A stretch of 64,000 bases of DNA from Erysipelotrichaceae bacterium (lineage in GTDB: Bacteria; Bacillota_I; Bacilli_A; Erysipelotrichales; Erysipelotrichaceae). Numbering within the stretch: the first letter of the stretch is position 1; each line of letters begins with the position of its first letter. Shown in pieces: positions 26,938-36,354 of this stretch. A program made the translations under genes and the position numbers. Under the pieces are notes generated by a model that saw only the letters and a program-made list of their open reading frames with translations, had not been told where the DNA came from and did not search any database. Location: assembly GCA_013334325.1 (NCBI GenBank), contig JAAXXT010000004.1:1-64000 (forward strand), given 5' to 3'.

Positions 26938-27810
26938 ATGAACAAGCATCAAAAAGCGATAGTATATGCATTATTAGCGGCGCTTTTATACGCCGTCAGT
27001 TCGCCTTTATCGAAAATGCTCCTTAATAAAATACATCCAGCACTATTGGCGTCTCTTTTGTACTTAGGTGCTGGGATTGGTTTATCTATTATTGCTTTGA
27101 TTCAACGAAGTTTCTTTAAAGATAATAACCAAGAAAAACATCTCACAAAAAAAGAACTCCCTTATATATTTGGGATGGTCCTTCTTGATGTATTGGCACC
27201 TATTCTAATGATGATAGGACTGAATCTTACCACCGCTGCGAATGCTTCTCTTTTAAATAATTTCGAGATCGTAGCGACCAGTATCATTGCCTTATTTTTC
27301 TTTAAAGAAAAAATATCTTCTAAACTATGGTTTGCGATATTTTTAGTAACGATCTCAAGTGTTATCTTAAGTATCGAAGATGTCAATAGTTTTTCATTCT
27401 CACTAGGTTCATTGTTTGTTTTATTGGCCTGTACGTGTTGGGGTCTAGAAAACAATTTTACCCGAAGACTATCAAGTAAGAATCCTCTTCAAATCGTCAT
27501 CATAAAAGGATTTGGGGCAGGATTTGGATCTTTGTTGATTGCGACTCTTGTTGGTGATTTATTCGTTGATCCTCAATATATCCTTATGGCCTTAGTTGTA
27601 GGTTTTCTTGCTTATGGACTTAGTATCTTCTTCTATGTGTATGCACAACGTAATTTAGGTGCTTCTAGAACAAGTGCCTATTATGCATTTGCACCTTTCT
27701 TAGGTACTGCAATATCCCTGATTATCTTTAAACAAATTCCATCAATTATTTTCATTGGTGCTTTTATAGTCATGTTGATTGGGGCTTATCTGGTGTATCA
27801 AGATGATTAG
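26938..27810 (+). CDS. EamA/DMT-family transporter
   Basis: A 290-residue protein with ten membrane segments arranged as two EamA repeats; the first ends with the AANASLLNNFEIVATSIIALF segment and the second with ASRTSAYYAFAPFLGTAIS. Both carry the usual P/G-rich re-entrant pattern. These carriers move amino acids, nucleotide sugars or metabolites, usually outward. AAGGAAACTCG precedes the ATG. It is a single gene, with a terminator at 27841-27870. The 250 bp upstream show no feature that I can name. Confidence 0.87.
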   Translation: MNKHQKAIVYALLAALLYAVSSPLSKMLLNKIHPALLASLLYLGAGIGLSIIALIQRSFFKDNNQEKHLTKKELPYIFGMVLLDVLAPILMMIGLNLTTAANASLLNNFEIVATSIIALFFFKEKISSKLWFAIFLVTISSVILSIEDVNSFSFSLGSLFVLLACTCWGLENNFTRRLSSKNPLQIVIIKGFGAGFGSLLIATLVGDLFVDPQYILMALVVGFLAYGLSIFFYVYAQRNLGASRTSAYYAFAPFLGTAISLIIFKQIPSIIFIGAFIVMLIGAYLVYQDD

Positions 27811-27840
27811 AAGTTAATTTACTCTTTTTGATAAATAGGT

Positions 27841-27870
27841 AAAGCCATCATAAAAATGATGGCTTTTTTT
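27841..27870. terminator. bidirectional terminator between EamA and DsrE genes
   Basis: AAAGCCATCAT-AAAA-ATGATGGCTTT is a perfect 11-bp stem with T-runs on both strands. It separates the converging EamA and DsrE genes. The hairpin core CCATCAT/ATGATGG is the same as in the 50-bp repeats of the first 3 kb, but the flanking TCACTTCCACCA part is absent. Confidence 0.85.
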
Positions 27871-27879
27871 AAAATGAGT

Positions 27880-28224
27880 TTAAGGTTTGATGTAAGAAAA
27901 ACCTTGGTGTTGTTTGATGGTGAGTTCAGCAACTCCCGAAGGTACCACTTTCACGAAGTCATATAAGTCCTTAGGATCTATCTTTAAAGCTTTCAAAGAA
28001 TTGTTGCATGCAGAAAATTGAACTGATTTACTTAGGTTAAGAAGTGTATCTTTATATTCATTTGACTCAACTGAAATCAAGTTCTTAACTGCGATTGAAT
28101 TCGCTAAAATTTCAATTTCAAGTTTAGAATCCTTTAAAGCTTCCAATAGATTTCTTGTGTTGGTGATAAGCAGAGGCCATTTATCCATCTCATCCACATG
28201 AAATATAACTTTATAGTGTGTCAT
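27880..28224 (-). CDS. DsrE/DsrF-like family protein
   Basis: A 114-residue protein from the ATG at 28224 (AAAGGAAAG ahead). It matches the COG1416-type DsrE family: VIFHVDEMDKWPLLITNTRN at the start, a conserved single cysteine in FSACNNSLKALKI (about 72), and VVPSGVAELTIKQHQGFSYIKP at the end. Such small trimeric or hexameric proteins take part in sulfur or persulfide transfer and redox sensing. It follows an AhpD/CMD-like gene by 96 bp on the same strand, which suggests a shared redox role (inference). Confidence 0.87.
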   Translation of the reverse strand: MTHYKVIFHVDEMDKWPLLITNTRNLLEALKDSKLEIEILANSIAVKNLISVESNEYKDTLLNLSKSVQFSACNNSLKALKIDPKDLYDFVKVVPSGVAELTIKQHQGFSYIKP

Positions 28225-28320
28225 GATCTTTCCTTTCGAGATAGTAGAATCCATAAATATTGAATTCTTCTCGACTACTTACAGTATAGTCATTCATCCT
28301 AAGTAAATATCAGTTTTTAT

Positions 28321-28911
28321 TTACAAATCGCATTGATCCATAAAACCTTCTGGAGGAACACCTAATCCTTGGATTAGTCTCGCCCAATAATCTACTTGAG
28401 CGACAGTGCTCGCTAAGATAACGATTTCTCTAGGGGTGAAATTACGAATGATCCGATCAGATACTTCTTTAGGCATGACAATGGGACTACGAGTAAGGTG
28501 TTTGACGTAATCTAAAGTTGCGCTTTCTCTTTCACTAAAACTATGGATTTCATTTTCAGATTTTCTTCCTTTAAGGACTTCCAATTCATCATTAGTAATC
28601 CCGTCTTTCTGATAATCAAAAGTATTCATATCGATACAGAAGGGACATGAAACTGAAAGAGAAGTTTGGATACGAATGAGCTTTAGTAATCTACGATCTA
28701 AATCATGATTCCCATGAGCCACCAATGACTCTAGTACACCTGAACTGATCGCAACCTTAGGAGCCCAAGCGAGTAGTTTAGGAACCAATAGGTCCTTACC
28801 TGTGATTTTATGAGAAATATTGATCCCAATCTTAAGAAAAAAATTGATTCTTTTTGGTTGATCGATAAATGCTTTTTTAGCTTGATCTAAAACTAAGTTA
28901 TTGCTTGTCAT
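28321..28911 (-). CDS. carboxymuconolactone decarboxylase/AhpD-like family protein
   Basis: A 196-residue all-helical protein. The core motif SVSCPFCIDMNTFDYQ (about residues 95-110) has the CxxC of AhpD-like disulfide reductases. The family's more usual spacing of downstream histidine (CxxCxxxH) is replaced by Asn/Thr, so peroxidase function is not assured. An AGGAGAAAAAC site precedes the ATG. It is divergent from a TetR gene across 200 bp and upstream of DsrE. It may reduce peroxides or act as a small-molecule disulfide reductase (inference from family). Confidence 0.82.
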   Translation of the reverse strand: MTSNNLVLDQAKKAFIDQPKRINFFLKIGINISHKITGKDLLVPKLLAWAPKVAISSGVLESLVAHGNHDLDRRLLKLIRIQTSLSVSCPFCIDMNTFDYQKDGITNDELEVLKGRKSENEIHSFSERESATLDYVKHLTRSPIVMPKEVSDRIIRNFTPREIVILASTVAQVDYWARLIQGLGVPPEGFMDQCDL

Positions 28912-29049
28912 GTTTTTCTCCTATGAGATTTATTCAAACACAGTGTAGTCTTGAAATCTAGATTTTCAAAGATTAATGCTTATTTATATGGGGGTATTTT
29001 TCTTAATCTCAAATGTTTAATAATTTATCTCGTTATTTTCCTAATCTTA

Positions 29050-29095
29050 TTGACAGGTTGTTTTAATCATTGTAAGATAAGTAAGTGCTTACTTA
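29050..29095 (+). promoter_or_regulatory. TetR autoregulated promoter with 18-bp palindrome
   Basis: TTGACA (29050-29055), 17 bp, TAAGAT (29073-29078). A palindrome with 8-bp arms, TAAGTAAG-TG-CTTACTTA, occupies 29078-29095 immediately downstream of the -10, where it would cover the transcription start. This is a typical TetR operator position. The core GTAAG-N2-CTTAC recurs at the mglB promoter (58681-58692). Confidence 0.8.
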
Positions 29096-29111
29096 CATAA
29101 GGAAGGGTACT

Positions 29112-29660
29112 ATGAAAGAAGAAGTCGGTAAAAGATTAAGTCGAGATGATCGACGTGAACAGATTATTCAAGCTGCCTTAGGTGTTTTCATAGAGAAAGG
29201 CTTTGCCTCTACCACCACTTCTGAAATCGCTAAAGCAGCGGATATTTCAGAAGTAACCCTCTTTAGGAATTTTAGTTCTAAAAAGGAAATCTTCTATGCA
29301 GGTATAGAACCTATTCTATTGAAAGCGATGGATAAAGACATCACGCCAGGTAATGAGAACTTCGATTCAAAACAGATCGAACAGATCATCTTCAATAGAA
29401 TTAAATTTCTAGAAGACAATCGAGGTATTGTGAAGTTGATCTTGAATGAGAATATGTTGAATCAAAAGGATGAGAACTACATCCATAAGATGGTCTTCAG
29501 TTTAAAAGAATTGCTAGAGAAAAATAAAGTAGTTTGTGATGAGTTTACGATTAGGCTCTTAATGGGATCCTTCCTATCCTTTCTGTATCAACCAGAATCT
29601 AAAGAAGAACTCGTAAAAGAGTACGCTAAACGACTATCAGAATTGATGTTGAAGAAGTAG
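29112..29660 (+). CDS. TetR-family regulator of an MMPL exporter operon
   Basis: A 182-residue protein from the ATG at 29112, after GGAAGGGTAC; the frame is open from 29085 but that start lies inside the operator. The N-terminal HTH reads [20 protein letters not shown] (about residues 31-50), a standard TetR recognition region. The C-terminal half is helical and variable. The MMPL gene begins 24 bp downstream. With the palindrome over the promoter this is a self-repressing efflux operon. The ligand is probably a hydrophobic compound carried by the pump (inference). Confidence 0.9.
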   Translation: MKEEVGKRLSRDDRREQIIQAALGVFIEKGFASTTTSEIAKAADISEVTLFRNFSSKKEIFYAGIEPILLKAMDKDITPGNENFDSKQIEQIIFNRIKFLEDNRGIVKLILNENMLNQKDENYIHKMVFSLKELLEKNKVVCDEFTIRLLMGSFLSFLYQPESKEELVKEYAKRLSELMLKK

Positions 29661-29684
29661 TCCTAAAGAAAGAGGAAAAATAAT

Positions 29685-32537
29685 ATGACCAAGATTTTTA
29701 TTTTCATTGGTTCTCTAATCCAGAGAAAACCTTTTAAGTCGCTCTTGTTGACCTTATTGATCGTAGCGGCCATGATTGCAGGAGCCAGTCAAATGAGACT
29801 AGCGACTGGTAATGAGACCCTAGTTCAATCAGACAATTCTGTTTTGATCTCAAATAAAGCAATGGAAGAAACCTTTGGGGGAGATTCCATTTTGATTTTA
29901 TTAGAATCAAAAGACAACACAGATTTGCTTTTATTAGATAACATTACAAAGCTCTATACGATTGAACAAGAACTTAGTTATGAGGAGAATATCTTCTCGA
30001 TTGTAAGTCCTGCGACTGTGGTTCATCAAATCACCACCAAACAATCCATAGAGATCATTAAACAACTTAAAGTCATTGCGAGCGGTTTATCTGAAATGGG
30101 CACCAATATGACCACTTTAGGCAATGAACTACTCTCTAAAGACATCAAGGATCCAGCCGTAATCTTAACCAAACTTAATAGTTTAACTTCGATGACCAGT
30201 ACTTTTGGACAACTCATCGCAGCACAGAATTCGATGTCTACTGGAGCAGGTCAAATCAGTTCAGGATTATCTACTGTTGCAGATGGTTTATTGACCCTGT
30301 CTCAACAATTATCCAACTTAGCTTCTGCTCAACCTGCAGGTAGTTTACAAACCACGCTCAATGCGATGGCAGCTAATCTAAGCGTTACTTCTAATGGGGT
30401 TAAGACGATAGGAACCAACTCAGGAAATCTTCAAACTGGGACTTCCAATACAGCCACAGCCTTAACCAATATCAGTAATAAACTTGCTTCTGAATTGAGT
30501 TCTATGAAAGATGGCTTAGACCAAGGTCTAACACCTGATCAATTAAAAACGATGGCAGATAACTTCGTTTTAATGGGAGATAAACTTCAATCGATTTCAG
30601 AAGGACTCACAATGTTTGGGGTCAAGAGTTCGATGATGATTCCTGCGGTGCCTACAATAGATACAGAACTAACAGCTATGATCTATGACACCAATAACGT
30701 GATGAGAAGTGCTTTCTCTGAAGTCGTCCTTAATGATCATCAAGCACTTATGGTCATTCGTTTAGCGGGTAACTTAAAAGATACAGAAAAAGATCGCTTA
30801 ACTGCGAATATTGCGAAAGTCATCGATAAGGCCAACTTCACTCAATTGACCACCACCATGTCTGGAAAGACAGTCTTGGATGCAGCTTTAAGAGCTGAAA
30901 TGAAATCCAGTATGATGATGATGATCGGATTGGCAGTATTGGTTATGTTTGGGGTCTTACTCTTAGTATTTAAAGTAAAGTGGAGAATGTTAAGTTTAGC
31001 AGTGGTATTTATCTCTGTTATTGCAACCTTAGGCTTTATGGGTTGGATCAAAGTGCCTGTCACAATGGTATCGATGGCGGTATTCCCCATCATCATTGGC
31101 TTAGGTATTGATTATTCCATTCAATTCCATAATCGCTATGAAGAAGAAAAATCAGTCAAAGAAACCACAGAAAAGATAGGGAAAGCCATTGCGATCGCGG
31201 TCTTTGCGACCATCTTAGGATTCATTTCCTTGTATGCATCACCTGTTCCTATGATCCAAGACTTTGGGAAGATGCTTACGATTGGGGTCATCATCAGTTT
31301 CTTAGGTAGTATCTTCTTATTATTCCCTATCCTACATATTGGATCTCAAAATGAGAAACCAAAAAAGATCACAAAGGTTGAAGATAAATTAAACAACGCA
31401 GGCGTCATGGATAAATTCTTAGCAGCTACAACAAGACTTATGATCAAGTTAACGGTCCCTGTATTATTGTTGTTTGTATTGGTTGCGGGAGCAGGTTTTG
31501 CGGTGGATCAATATGTCGCAGTTGAGACAGACATCGAAAAATTCATGCCTCAAGATCTACAAGCCCTTACCGATATCCATACCATTCGTGCTGCAGTTGG
31601 GACAACCGATCAAATCGTTGTCTACATCACCACAGACAATGTCTTAAAAGAATCTAATCTTACTTGGATCAAAAATAGCTCTGAAAATATCATAGCTAAG
31701 TATCCAGAATCCGTTGTATCCATCAAATCTATAGATTCATTGATTCAGTTGATAACCGATGGGAAAGAGACAGCGTATACAGATGTCTTGACCATGCTGA
31801 ATGATCTACCTGATACCCAACGCTCTATGTTTGTAAGTGTTGATCATAAAGAAACAGTCTTACTGATCAATACGAAACATCTTTCTACCCAAGCCTATAA
31901 AGATCTCATCGCCAATCTTAAATCTGATCTATCCAACACAACGATGAAACTTGAGATCACAGGTAAGAGTGTCTTGGATGTTGAAATGGTCAATGGATTA
32001 ACTTCAGGAAGAATCAATATGACTTTATTGGGTTTAGGTCTAGTATTTATGGCTTTACTATTAATCTATCGTAATCTCATCAAGGCGATCTTACCAATCA
32101 TTCCTGTCATATTGATCATTGGGATATCCAGTGGTGTCATGTATCTAACCGGAATCAAATTTACCCCCATTACCGCAACATTAGGTGCTCTTGTCTTAGG
32201 TATGGGAACTGAAATGACAGTTATGTTGATGGAGAGATATGTTGAAGAACGTCATGCAGGTTTACCTAAAATCGAAGCTATGGTTGTTTCAGTTACAATG
32301 ATCGGTAAAGCCATCGTTGCTTCTGGTTTAACCACAGTTGGTGGATTCGCAGTGCTCTTGTTCTCTAATTTTATGATCCTAAAAGACTTTGGATTTATGA
32401 CCGTCATCAATATCAGTTTGGCTTTATTGAGTACCTTCATCATCTTGCCACCACTGATTGTCTTAGTAGATAGAGCCATCGTAAAGAAGACAAGAAAAGA
32501 GAAGAAAGCAGATAAGCTCAAAGTTGACCAAGCCTAA
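29685..32537 (+). CDS. MMPL/RND-superfamily exporter with helical ectodomain insertion
   Basis: A 950-residue membrane protein with two homologous halves. Each has one membrane segment, an external domain and a five-segment block with the sterol-sensing-like pattern (FPIIIGLGIDYSIQFHNRYEEE near residue 478; LGALVLGMGTEMTVMLMERYVEE near 845). The Asp of GIDYSIQ is the proton-relay residue; the second half has GTEMTVM. The first external domain carries a long Ser/Thr/Leu-rich insertion (about 165-300: SGLSTVADGLLTLSQQL), likely a coiled-coil hairpin. Controlled by the preceding TetR gene. Substrates are probably lipids or hydrophobic drugs. Confidence 0.9.
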   Translation: MTKIFIFIGSLIQRKPFKSLLLTLLIVAAMIAGASQMRLATGNETLVQSDNSVLISNKAMEETFGGDSILILLESKDNTDLLLLDNITKLYTIEQELSYEENIFSIVSPATVVHQITTKQSIEIIKQLKVIASGLSEMGTNMTTLGNELLSKDIKDPAVILTKLNSLTSMTSTFGQLIAAQNSMSTGAGQISSGLSTVADGLLTLSQQLSNLASAQPAGSLQTTLNAMAANLSVTSNGVKTIGTNSGNLQTGTSNTATALTNISNKLASELSSMKDGLDQGLTPDQLKTMADNFVLMGDKLQSISEGLTMFGVKSSMMIPAVPTIDTELTAMIYDTNNVMRSAFSEVVLNDHQALMVIRLAGNLKDTEKDRLTANIAKVIDKANFTQLTTTMSGKTVLDAALRAEMKSSMMMMIGLAVLVMFGVLLLVFKVKWRMLSLAVVFISVIATLGFMGWIKVPVTMVSMAVFPIIIGLGIDYSIQFHNRYEEEKSVKETTEKIGKAIAIAVFATILGFISLYASPVPMIQDFGKMLTIGVIISFLGSIFLLFPILHIGSQNEKPKKITKVEDKLNNAGVMDKFLAATTRLMIKLTVPVLLLFVLVAGAGFAVDQYVAVETDIEKFMPQDLQALTDIHTIRAAVGTTDQIVVYITTDNVLKESNLTWIKNSSENIIAKYPESVVSIKSIDSLIQLITDGKETAYTDVLTMLNDLPDTQRSMFVSVDHKETVLLINTKHLSTQAYKDLIANLKSDLSNTTMKLEITGKSVLDVEMVNGLTSGRINMTLLGLGLVFMALLLIYRNLIKAILPIIPVILIIGISSGVMYLTGIKFTPITATLGALVLGMGTEMTVMLMERYVEERHAGLPKIEAMVVSVTMIGKAIVASGLTTVGGFAVLLFSNFMILKDFGFMTVINISLALLSTFIILPPLIVLVDRAIVKKTRKEKKADKLKVDQA

Positions 32538-32589
32538 TCTTAGGTCATTATAGAAAGCGAAAGAACGAGAAATCGTCGAGGAAACCGTA

Positions 32590-33174
32590 GTGTTAAGTCC
32601 TGTCATTATCTTATTATTGATCTTGCTTGCCTATGTTTATACTGCTCAGATTCTTAAACAGAAGAAGATATGGTATACGGTAGCTTGGATCGTAATGGTT
32701 TTGGTTGTCGTGTTTAAAGACCTTGTATTTCTAACGCCTTTGGTTAAAGGATATGTAGGATTCGCATTCTTCTATGTGGTCATGATCACAGGAGCATTAG
32801 ATCCTAAATGGACTTTGACTAAGAGACTGAGAAGTGTAAGGACCTCTTATTCAATCCTAGGATTTACGCTACTTATCGCTCATCCTTTATCCTATTCTAT
32901 CAAGGTCCTAAGTGGTACAATCGCAATCCCTTGGTTTGGATTAGGTGCTTTCTTAGTGATGATTCCGCTCTTTATCACCAGCTATATCAGCATTAGAAAG
33001 AAAATGAAAGCGAAGACATGGTCTAGTCTACAGAAATGGGCTTACTTATCTTATGGATTGATCCTGATCCATTTGATTGTGAATGCCTCTACAGTCCCAA
33101 ACAGAATCGTAGCGATAGGATTGTTTATTCCTTATATTGTTCTTAAATTACTTAAAGAACTGAAGAAAAAGTAG
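32590..33174 (+). CDS. six-segment membrane protein, ferric-reductase-like transmembrane domain
   Basis: A 194-residue protein with about six hydrophobic segments. GFTLLIAHPLSY and LILIHLIVNA place histidines within membrane helices, and TWSSLQKWAYLSY recalls the loop of MsrQ/ferric-reductase-like b-type cytochrome domains. Haem binding is thus possible but not shown. The start is GTG with GAGGAAACC ahead. It lies 52 bp after the MMPL gene and before a terminator at 33191, so it is the last gene of the TetR operon. Why an exporter would travel with a cytochrome-like protein is unclear. Confidence 0.6.
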   Translation: MLSPVIILLLILLAYVYTAQILKQKKIWYTVAWIVMVLVVVFKDLVFLTPLVKGYVGFAFFYVVMITGALDPKWTLTKRLRSVRTSYSILGFTLLIAHPLSYSIKVLSGTIAIPWFGLGAFLVMIPLFITSYISIRKKMKAKTWSSLQKWAYLSYGLILIHLIVNASTVPNRIVAIGLFIPYIVLKLLKELKKK

Positions 33175-33190
33175 ACAGATAAGGTCTGAA

Positions 33191-33215
33191 GCCATCCAAT
33201 GTGGATGGCTTTTTC
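33191..33215 (+). terminator. intrinsic terminator of the TetR-MMPL operon
   Basis: GCCATCC-AATGT-GGATGGC (7-bp stem) is followed by TTTTTCTATTC. Confidence 0.85.
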
Positions 33216-33314
33216 TATTCTTATAGGAAAAGTACAGATGCCCGAGTAAATTTAAATACTTCAAATTCACTTCACAATACAGTTATAGACTACAAAGGTC
33301 AAAGGAGACACAGT

Positions 33315-35645
33315 ATGTTAGAACTAAGAAATATTAAAAAATCCTACAAATTGGCAGGTCAATGGATTCCTGCTTTAAAGGGCATAGATTTAGAGTTTAA
33401 AGCTCAAGAATTTGTTTCGATATTAGGACCTTCTGGTTGTGGTAAAACAACCCTACTCAATCTTATTGGTGGTTTAGATCGCTATACCTCAGGAGATCTT
33501 TTAGTTGAAGGAAAATCTACTAAAGATTTTAGTGATGCGGAATGGGATGCTTATCGAAACTCAACGATAGGTTTTGTCTTTCAAAGCTACAACCTTATCT
33601 CACATCTATCAGTATTAGATAATGTTGAGATGTCTTTACGCTTATCTGGTGTATCTTCTAAAGAGCGTCGTGAAAGAGCTGTTAAAGTATTGACCCAAGT
33701 TGGTCTAGCGGATCAGCTTCATAAGAAACCAAATCAGATGTCTGGAGGACAGATGCAAAGAGTGGCCATTGCGAGAGCTTTGGTCAATAATCCCAAGGTC
33801 CTCTTAGCAGATGAACCAACAGGGGCCATTGATAGCAAGACCAGTGATCAAATCATGGATCTCATCAAAGAAATCGCTAAGGATCGCTTGGTAATCATGG
33901 TTACCCATAATTCTGAGATCGCAGAGAAATACAGTGATCGAATCATTCGTTTACTCGATGGAGAAGTCATTTCTGATTCTAATCCTACTGAACTCAAAAA
34001 GGATTCTGAAGCACATGCTAAACTAAAAACAAAGCGCACGACGATGCCATATCTTACCGCCATCAAAACAAGCATGATGAATCTACTGACTAAAAAAGGT
34101 AGAACTATCATCACAGCCTTTGCGGGTAGTATTGGGATCATTGGGATTGCCTTAGTCCTTTCGATTTCCAGTGGTATGACGACTTATGTGAATAGTATGC
34201 AAAGTGATACCTTAGCAGGATTTCCACTGGTGATCAATCAAAATGTATCTACCAGTATCTTCGCTCAAAGACAAGATACAGCTACTGGAGCAATCAACGG
34301 AACAACCAATGATTTCCCAACGGAATCTTTGATCTACTCTTTTGATCGACAAGCCAGTACGATTATTCATACTAATATACTAGATGATGATTTCTTAGCT
34401 TATCTAGATGCAATGGATCCTACATTATCCAACTCAATCTCGACCACCAGTGGAATCGCATTGAATATCTTAGCAAGGACCAGTTCAGGTGAAGTAATTA
34501 AAACCTCGACTGGAAATACTGGGGCCTTATCAGGTATGGGATTAACCTCATCTAGTGTGTTTTCATCGATTCCTAACAATCCTGAATTTATTCAATCTCA
34601 ATATGATGTTTTGTATGGTGTATATCCAAGTACTGCTTATGATTTAGTACTTGTCATTGATTCACAGAATCAACTGGATGTATCTGTATTAAATGCTTTA
34701 GGTATTTCAATCGATGAAAAGTATACTTTTGAATCTTTGATTGGAACTGAGGTTAAAGTCATTCCGAATGATTTGAATTATTCAGAGTTTTATGGGGCTT
34801 ATTTGCCTAATACGGATATTGCGTCTCTTTATGAATCAACAGAGGCGATCACTTTGAAAGTCGTTGGAATCTTAAGAGTTAATCCTGAAGCTTCAAGTGA
34901 AGTTCTAAGCACTGGTATTGGTTATACCACAATGTTGACAGAGATGATGTTAGATTCTGCCCAAGGCTCACAGATTGTTTTAGCTCAGATTGCAACACCT
35001 GACATCAATGTCTTAACAGGAAAGCCCTTCAATACACAAATCAGTTATCAAAGCGTGATGCAGAATATTGGTGGCGATGTTACACCTACTACGATTGAGA
35101 TCTATCCAACATCCTTTGAATCCAAAGATGCTATCAAAGCTTATCTAGATGCTTATAATATTGATAAAGCAGATGAACAAACCATCGTTTATAGTGATTT
35201 AGCTGAAACTATCTCTTCTACAATTTCTTCCTTGATCAATACCATTACTTTGATCTTGGCTGCTTTTGCGGGTATTTCATTGGTTGTCTCATCGATCATG
35301 ATAGGAATCATTACTTATGTGTCTGTCATTGAACGTACAAAAGAAATCGGGATCATGAGAAGCTTAGGTGCTCGTAAACGTGATATCTCTCGTATCTTCA
35401 ACGCTGAAACGGTATTGATTGGATTAAGTGCTGGTTTCTTAGGTGTTGGGTTATCTTTACTCTTAATGATCCCCATCAATATGGTGATCAATAATATGAT
35501 CAGTGTTCCTAATTTCGCCTATCTGTCCTTCACCAATGGAGCATCCTTGTTAGTTCTAAGTACAGCGTTGACTTTAGTCGCGGGTTTGATCCCAAGCAGA
35601 GTCGCCGCCAATCAAGATCCTGTTATTGCCTTGCGTACTGAATAA
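33315..35645 (+). CDS. MacB-type ABC transporter, ATPase fused to FtsX-like permease
   Basis: A 776-residue protein from the ATG at 33315 (AAAGGAGACACAGT ahead). Residues 1-230 are a LolD/MacB-type ATPase (GPSGCGKTTLL; MSGGQMQRVAIARAL; VLLADEPTGAIDS). A membrane segment follows at about 285, then a ~310-residue external domain, then three C-terminal segments with the FtsX signature (VSVIERTKEIGIMRSLGARKRDI). No membrane-fusion partner is nearby, as expected for a Gram-positive. Such mechanotransducing ABC proteins expel peptides or antibiotics. The next two genes, a two-component system, probably control it. Confidence 0.9.
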   Translation: MLELRNIKKSYKLAGQWIPALKGIDLEFKAQEFVSILGPSGCGKTTLLNLIGGLDRYTSGDLLVEGKSTKDFSDAEWDAYRNSTIGFVFQSYNLISHLSVLDNVEMSLRLSGVSSKERRERAVKVLTQVGLADQLHKKPNQMSGGQMQRVAIARALVNNPKVLLADEPTGAIDSKTSDQIMDLIKEIAKDRLVIMVTHNSEIAEKYSDRIIRLLDGEVISDSNPTELKKDSEAHAKLKTKRTTMPYLTAIKTSMMNLLTKKGRTIITAFAGSIGIIGIALVLSISSGMTTYVNSMQSDTLAGFPLVINQNVSTSIFAQRQDTATGAINGTTNDFPTESLIYSFDRQASTIIHTNILDDDFLAYLDAMDPTLSNSISTTSGIALNILARTSSGEVIKTSTGNTGALSGMGLTSSSVFSSIPNNPEFIQSQYDVLYGVYPSTAYDLVLVIDSQNQLDVSVLNALGISIDEKYTFESLIGTEVKVIPNDLNYSEFYGAYLPNTDIASLYESTEAITLKVVGILRVNPEASSEVLSTGIGYTTMLTEMMLDSAQGSQIVLAQIATPDINVLTGKPFNTQISYQSVMQNIGGDVTPTTIEIYPTSFESKDAIKAYLDAYNIDKADEQTIVYSDLAETISSTISSLINTITLILAAFAGISLVVSSIMIGIITYVSVIERTKEIGIMRSLGARKRDISRIFNAETVLIGLSAGFLGVGLSLLLMIPINMVINNMISVPNFAYLSFTNGASLLVLSTALTLVAGLIPSRVAANQDPVIALRTE

Positions 35646-35685
35646 GTTTGATTATGGTATAGTAAACCTAGAAAAGGGTAAGCCC

Positions 35686-36354
35686 ATGACTAAGATCCTA
35701 TTGTGTGAAGATGATGCTCATATTCGTAAACTGATTGTCACTTATCTATCCTCTCAAGGATTCAATGTCCTTGAGAGTGATAATGGGATGAGTGCCTGGT
35801 CAATTTTTCAAAGTGAAAAAATAGATGTGGTTATCACTGATCTTATGATGCCTAAAATGGATGGGTTTTCCTTAACTCAAAAAATAAGAAGTTCTCAAAA
35901 AGATGTGCCTATTTTAATATTAAGTGCCTTAGAAAGTATGGAAGATAAAGAAAAGGGTTTTATCAGTGGAACCGATGATTATATGGTTAAACCAATTGAT
36001 CTAAAAGAACTCTTGATGAGAATCAAAGCTTTGATCAGACGATATAAAATCATCATGGAAGACAAGATTGTATTAAAGAGCCTTCTTCTAGATCAAGCCA
36101 ACAATTTGTGTTTGGTCTCCGGTATATCCATAGAGCTTACTAAAAAGGAACTAAAATTATTGTTTAAACTCTTGTCTTATCCCAATATAATTTTTACACG
36201 AGAACAGTTGATGAATGACATTTGGGGTTATGATTCTCAAAGCTACGATAGAACAGTAGATACTCATATTAAAAGATTACGTGATTTGGTAAACTGTGAT
36301 GATTTTGAAATCATTACCGTACGTGGTTTAGGTTATAAGGCGGTACTCAAATGA
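35686..36354 (+). CDS. OmpR-family response regulator
   Basis: A 222-residue protein from the ATG at 35686 (AAAAGGGTAAGCCC ahead); the frame runs back into the ABC gene, but those starts are not supported. The receiver domain holds the acidic pocket LLCEDDAH and the phospho-Asp in VVITDLMMPKMDG (about residue 52), with Lys in DDYMVKPID. The C-terminal winged helix contains SYDRTVDTHIKRLRDLV. It lies 40 bp after the MacB-like gene and is joined to the kinase gene by an ATGA overlap. It probably induces the ABC transporter. Confidence 0.92.
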   Translation: MTKILLCEDDAHIRKLIVTYLSSQGFNVLESDNGMSAWSIFQSEKIDVVITDLMMPKMDGFSLTQKIRSSQKDVPILILSALESMEDKEKGFISGTDDYMVKPIDLKELLMRIKALIRRYKIIMEDKIVLKSLLLDQANNLCLVSGISIELTKKELKLLFKLLSYPNIIFTREQLMNDIWGYDSQSYDRTVDTHIKRLRDLVNCDDFEIITVRGLGYKAVLK

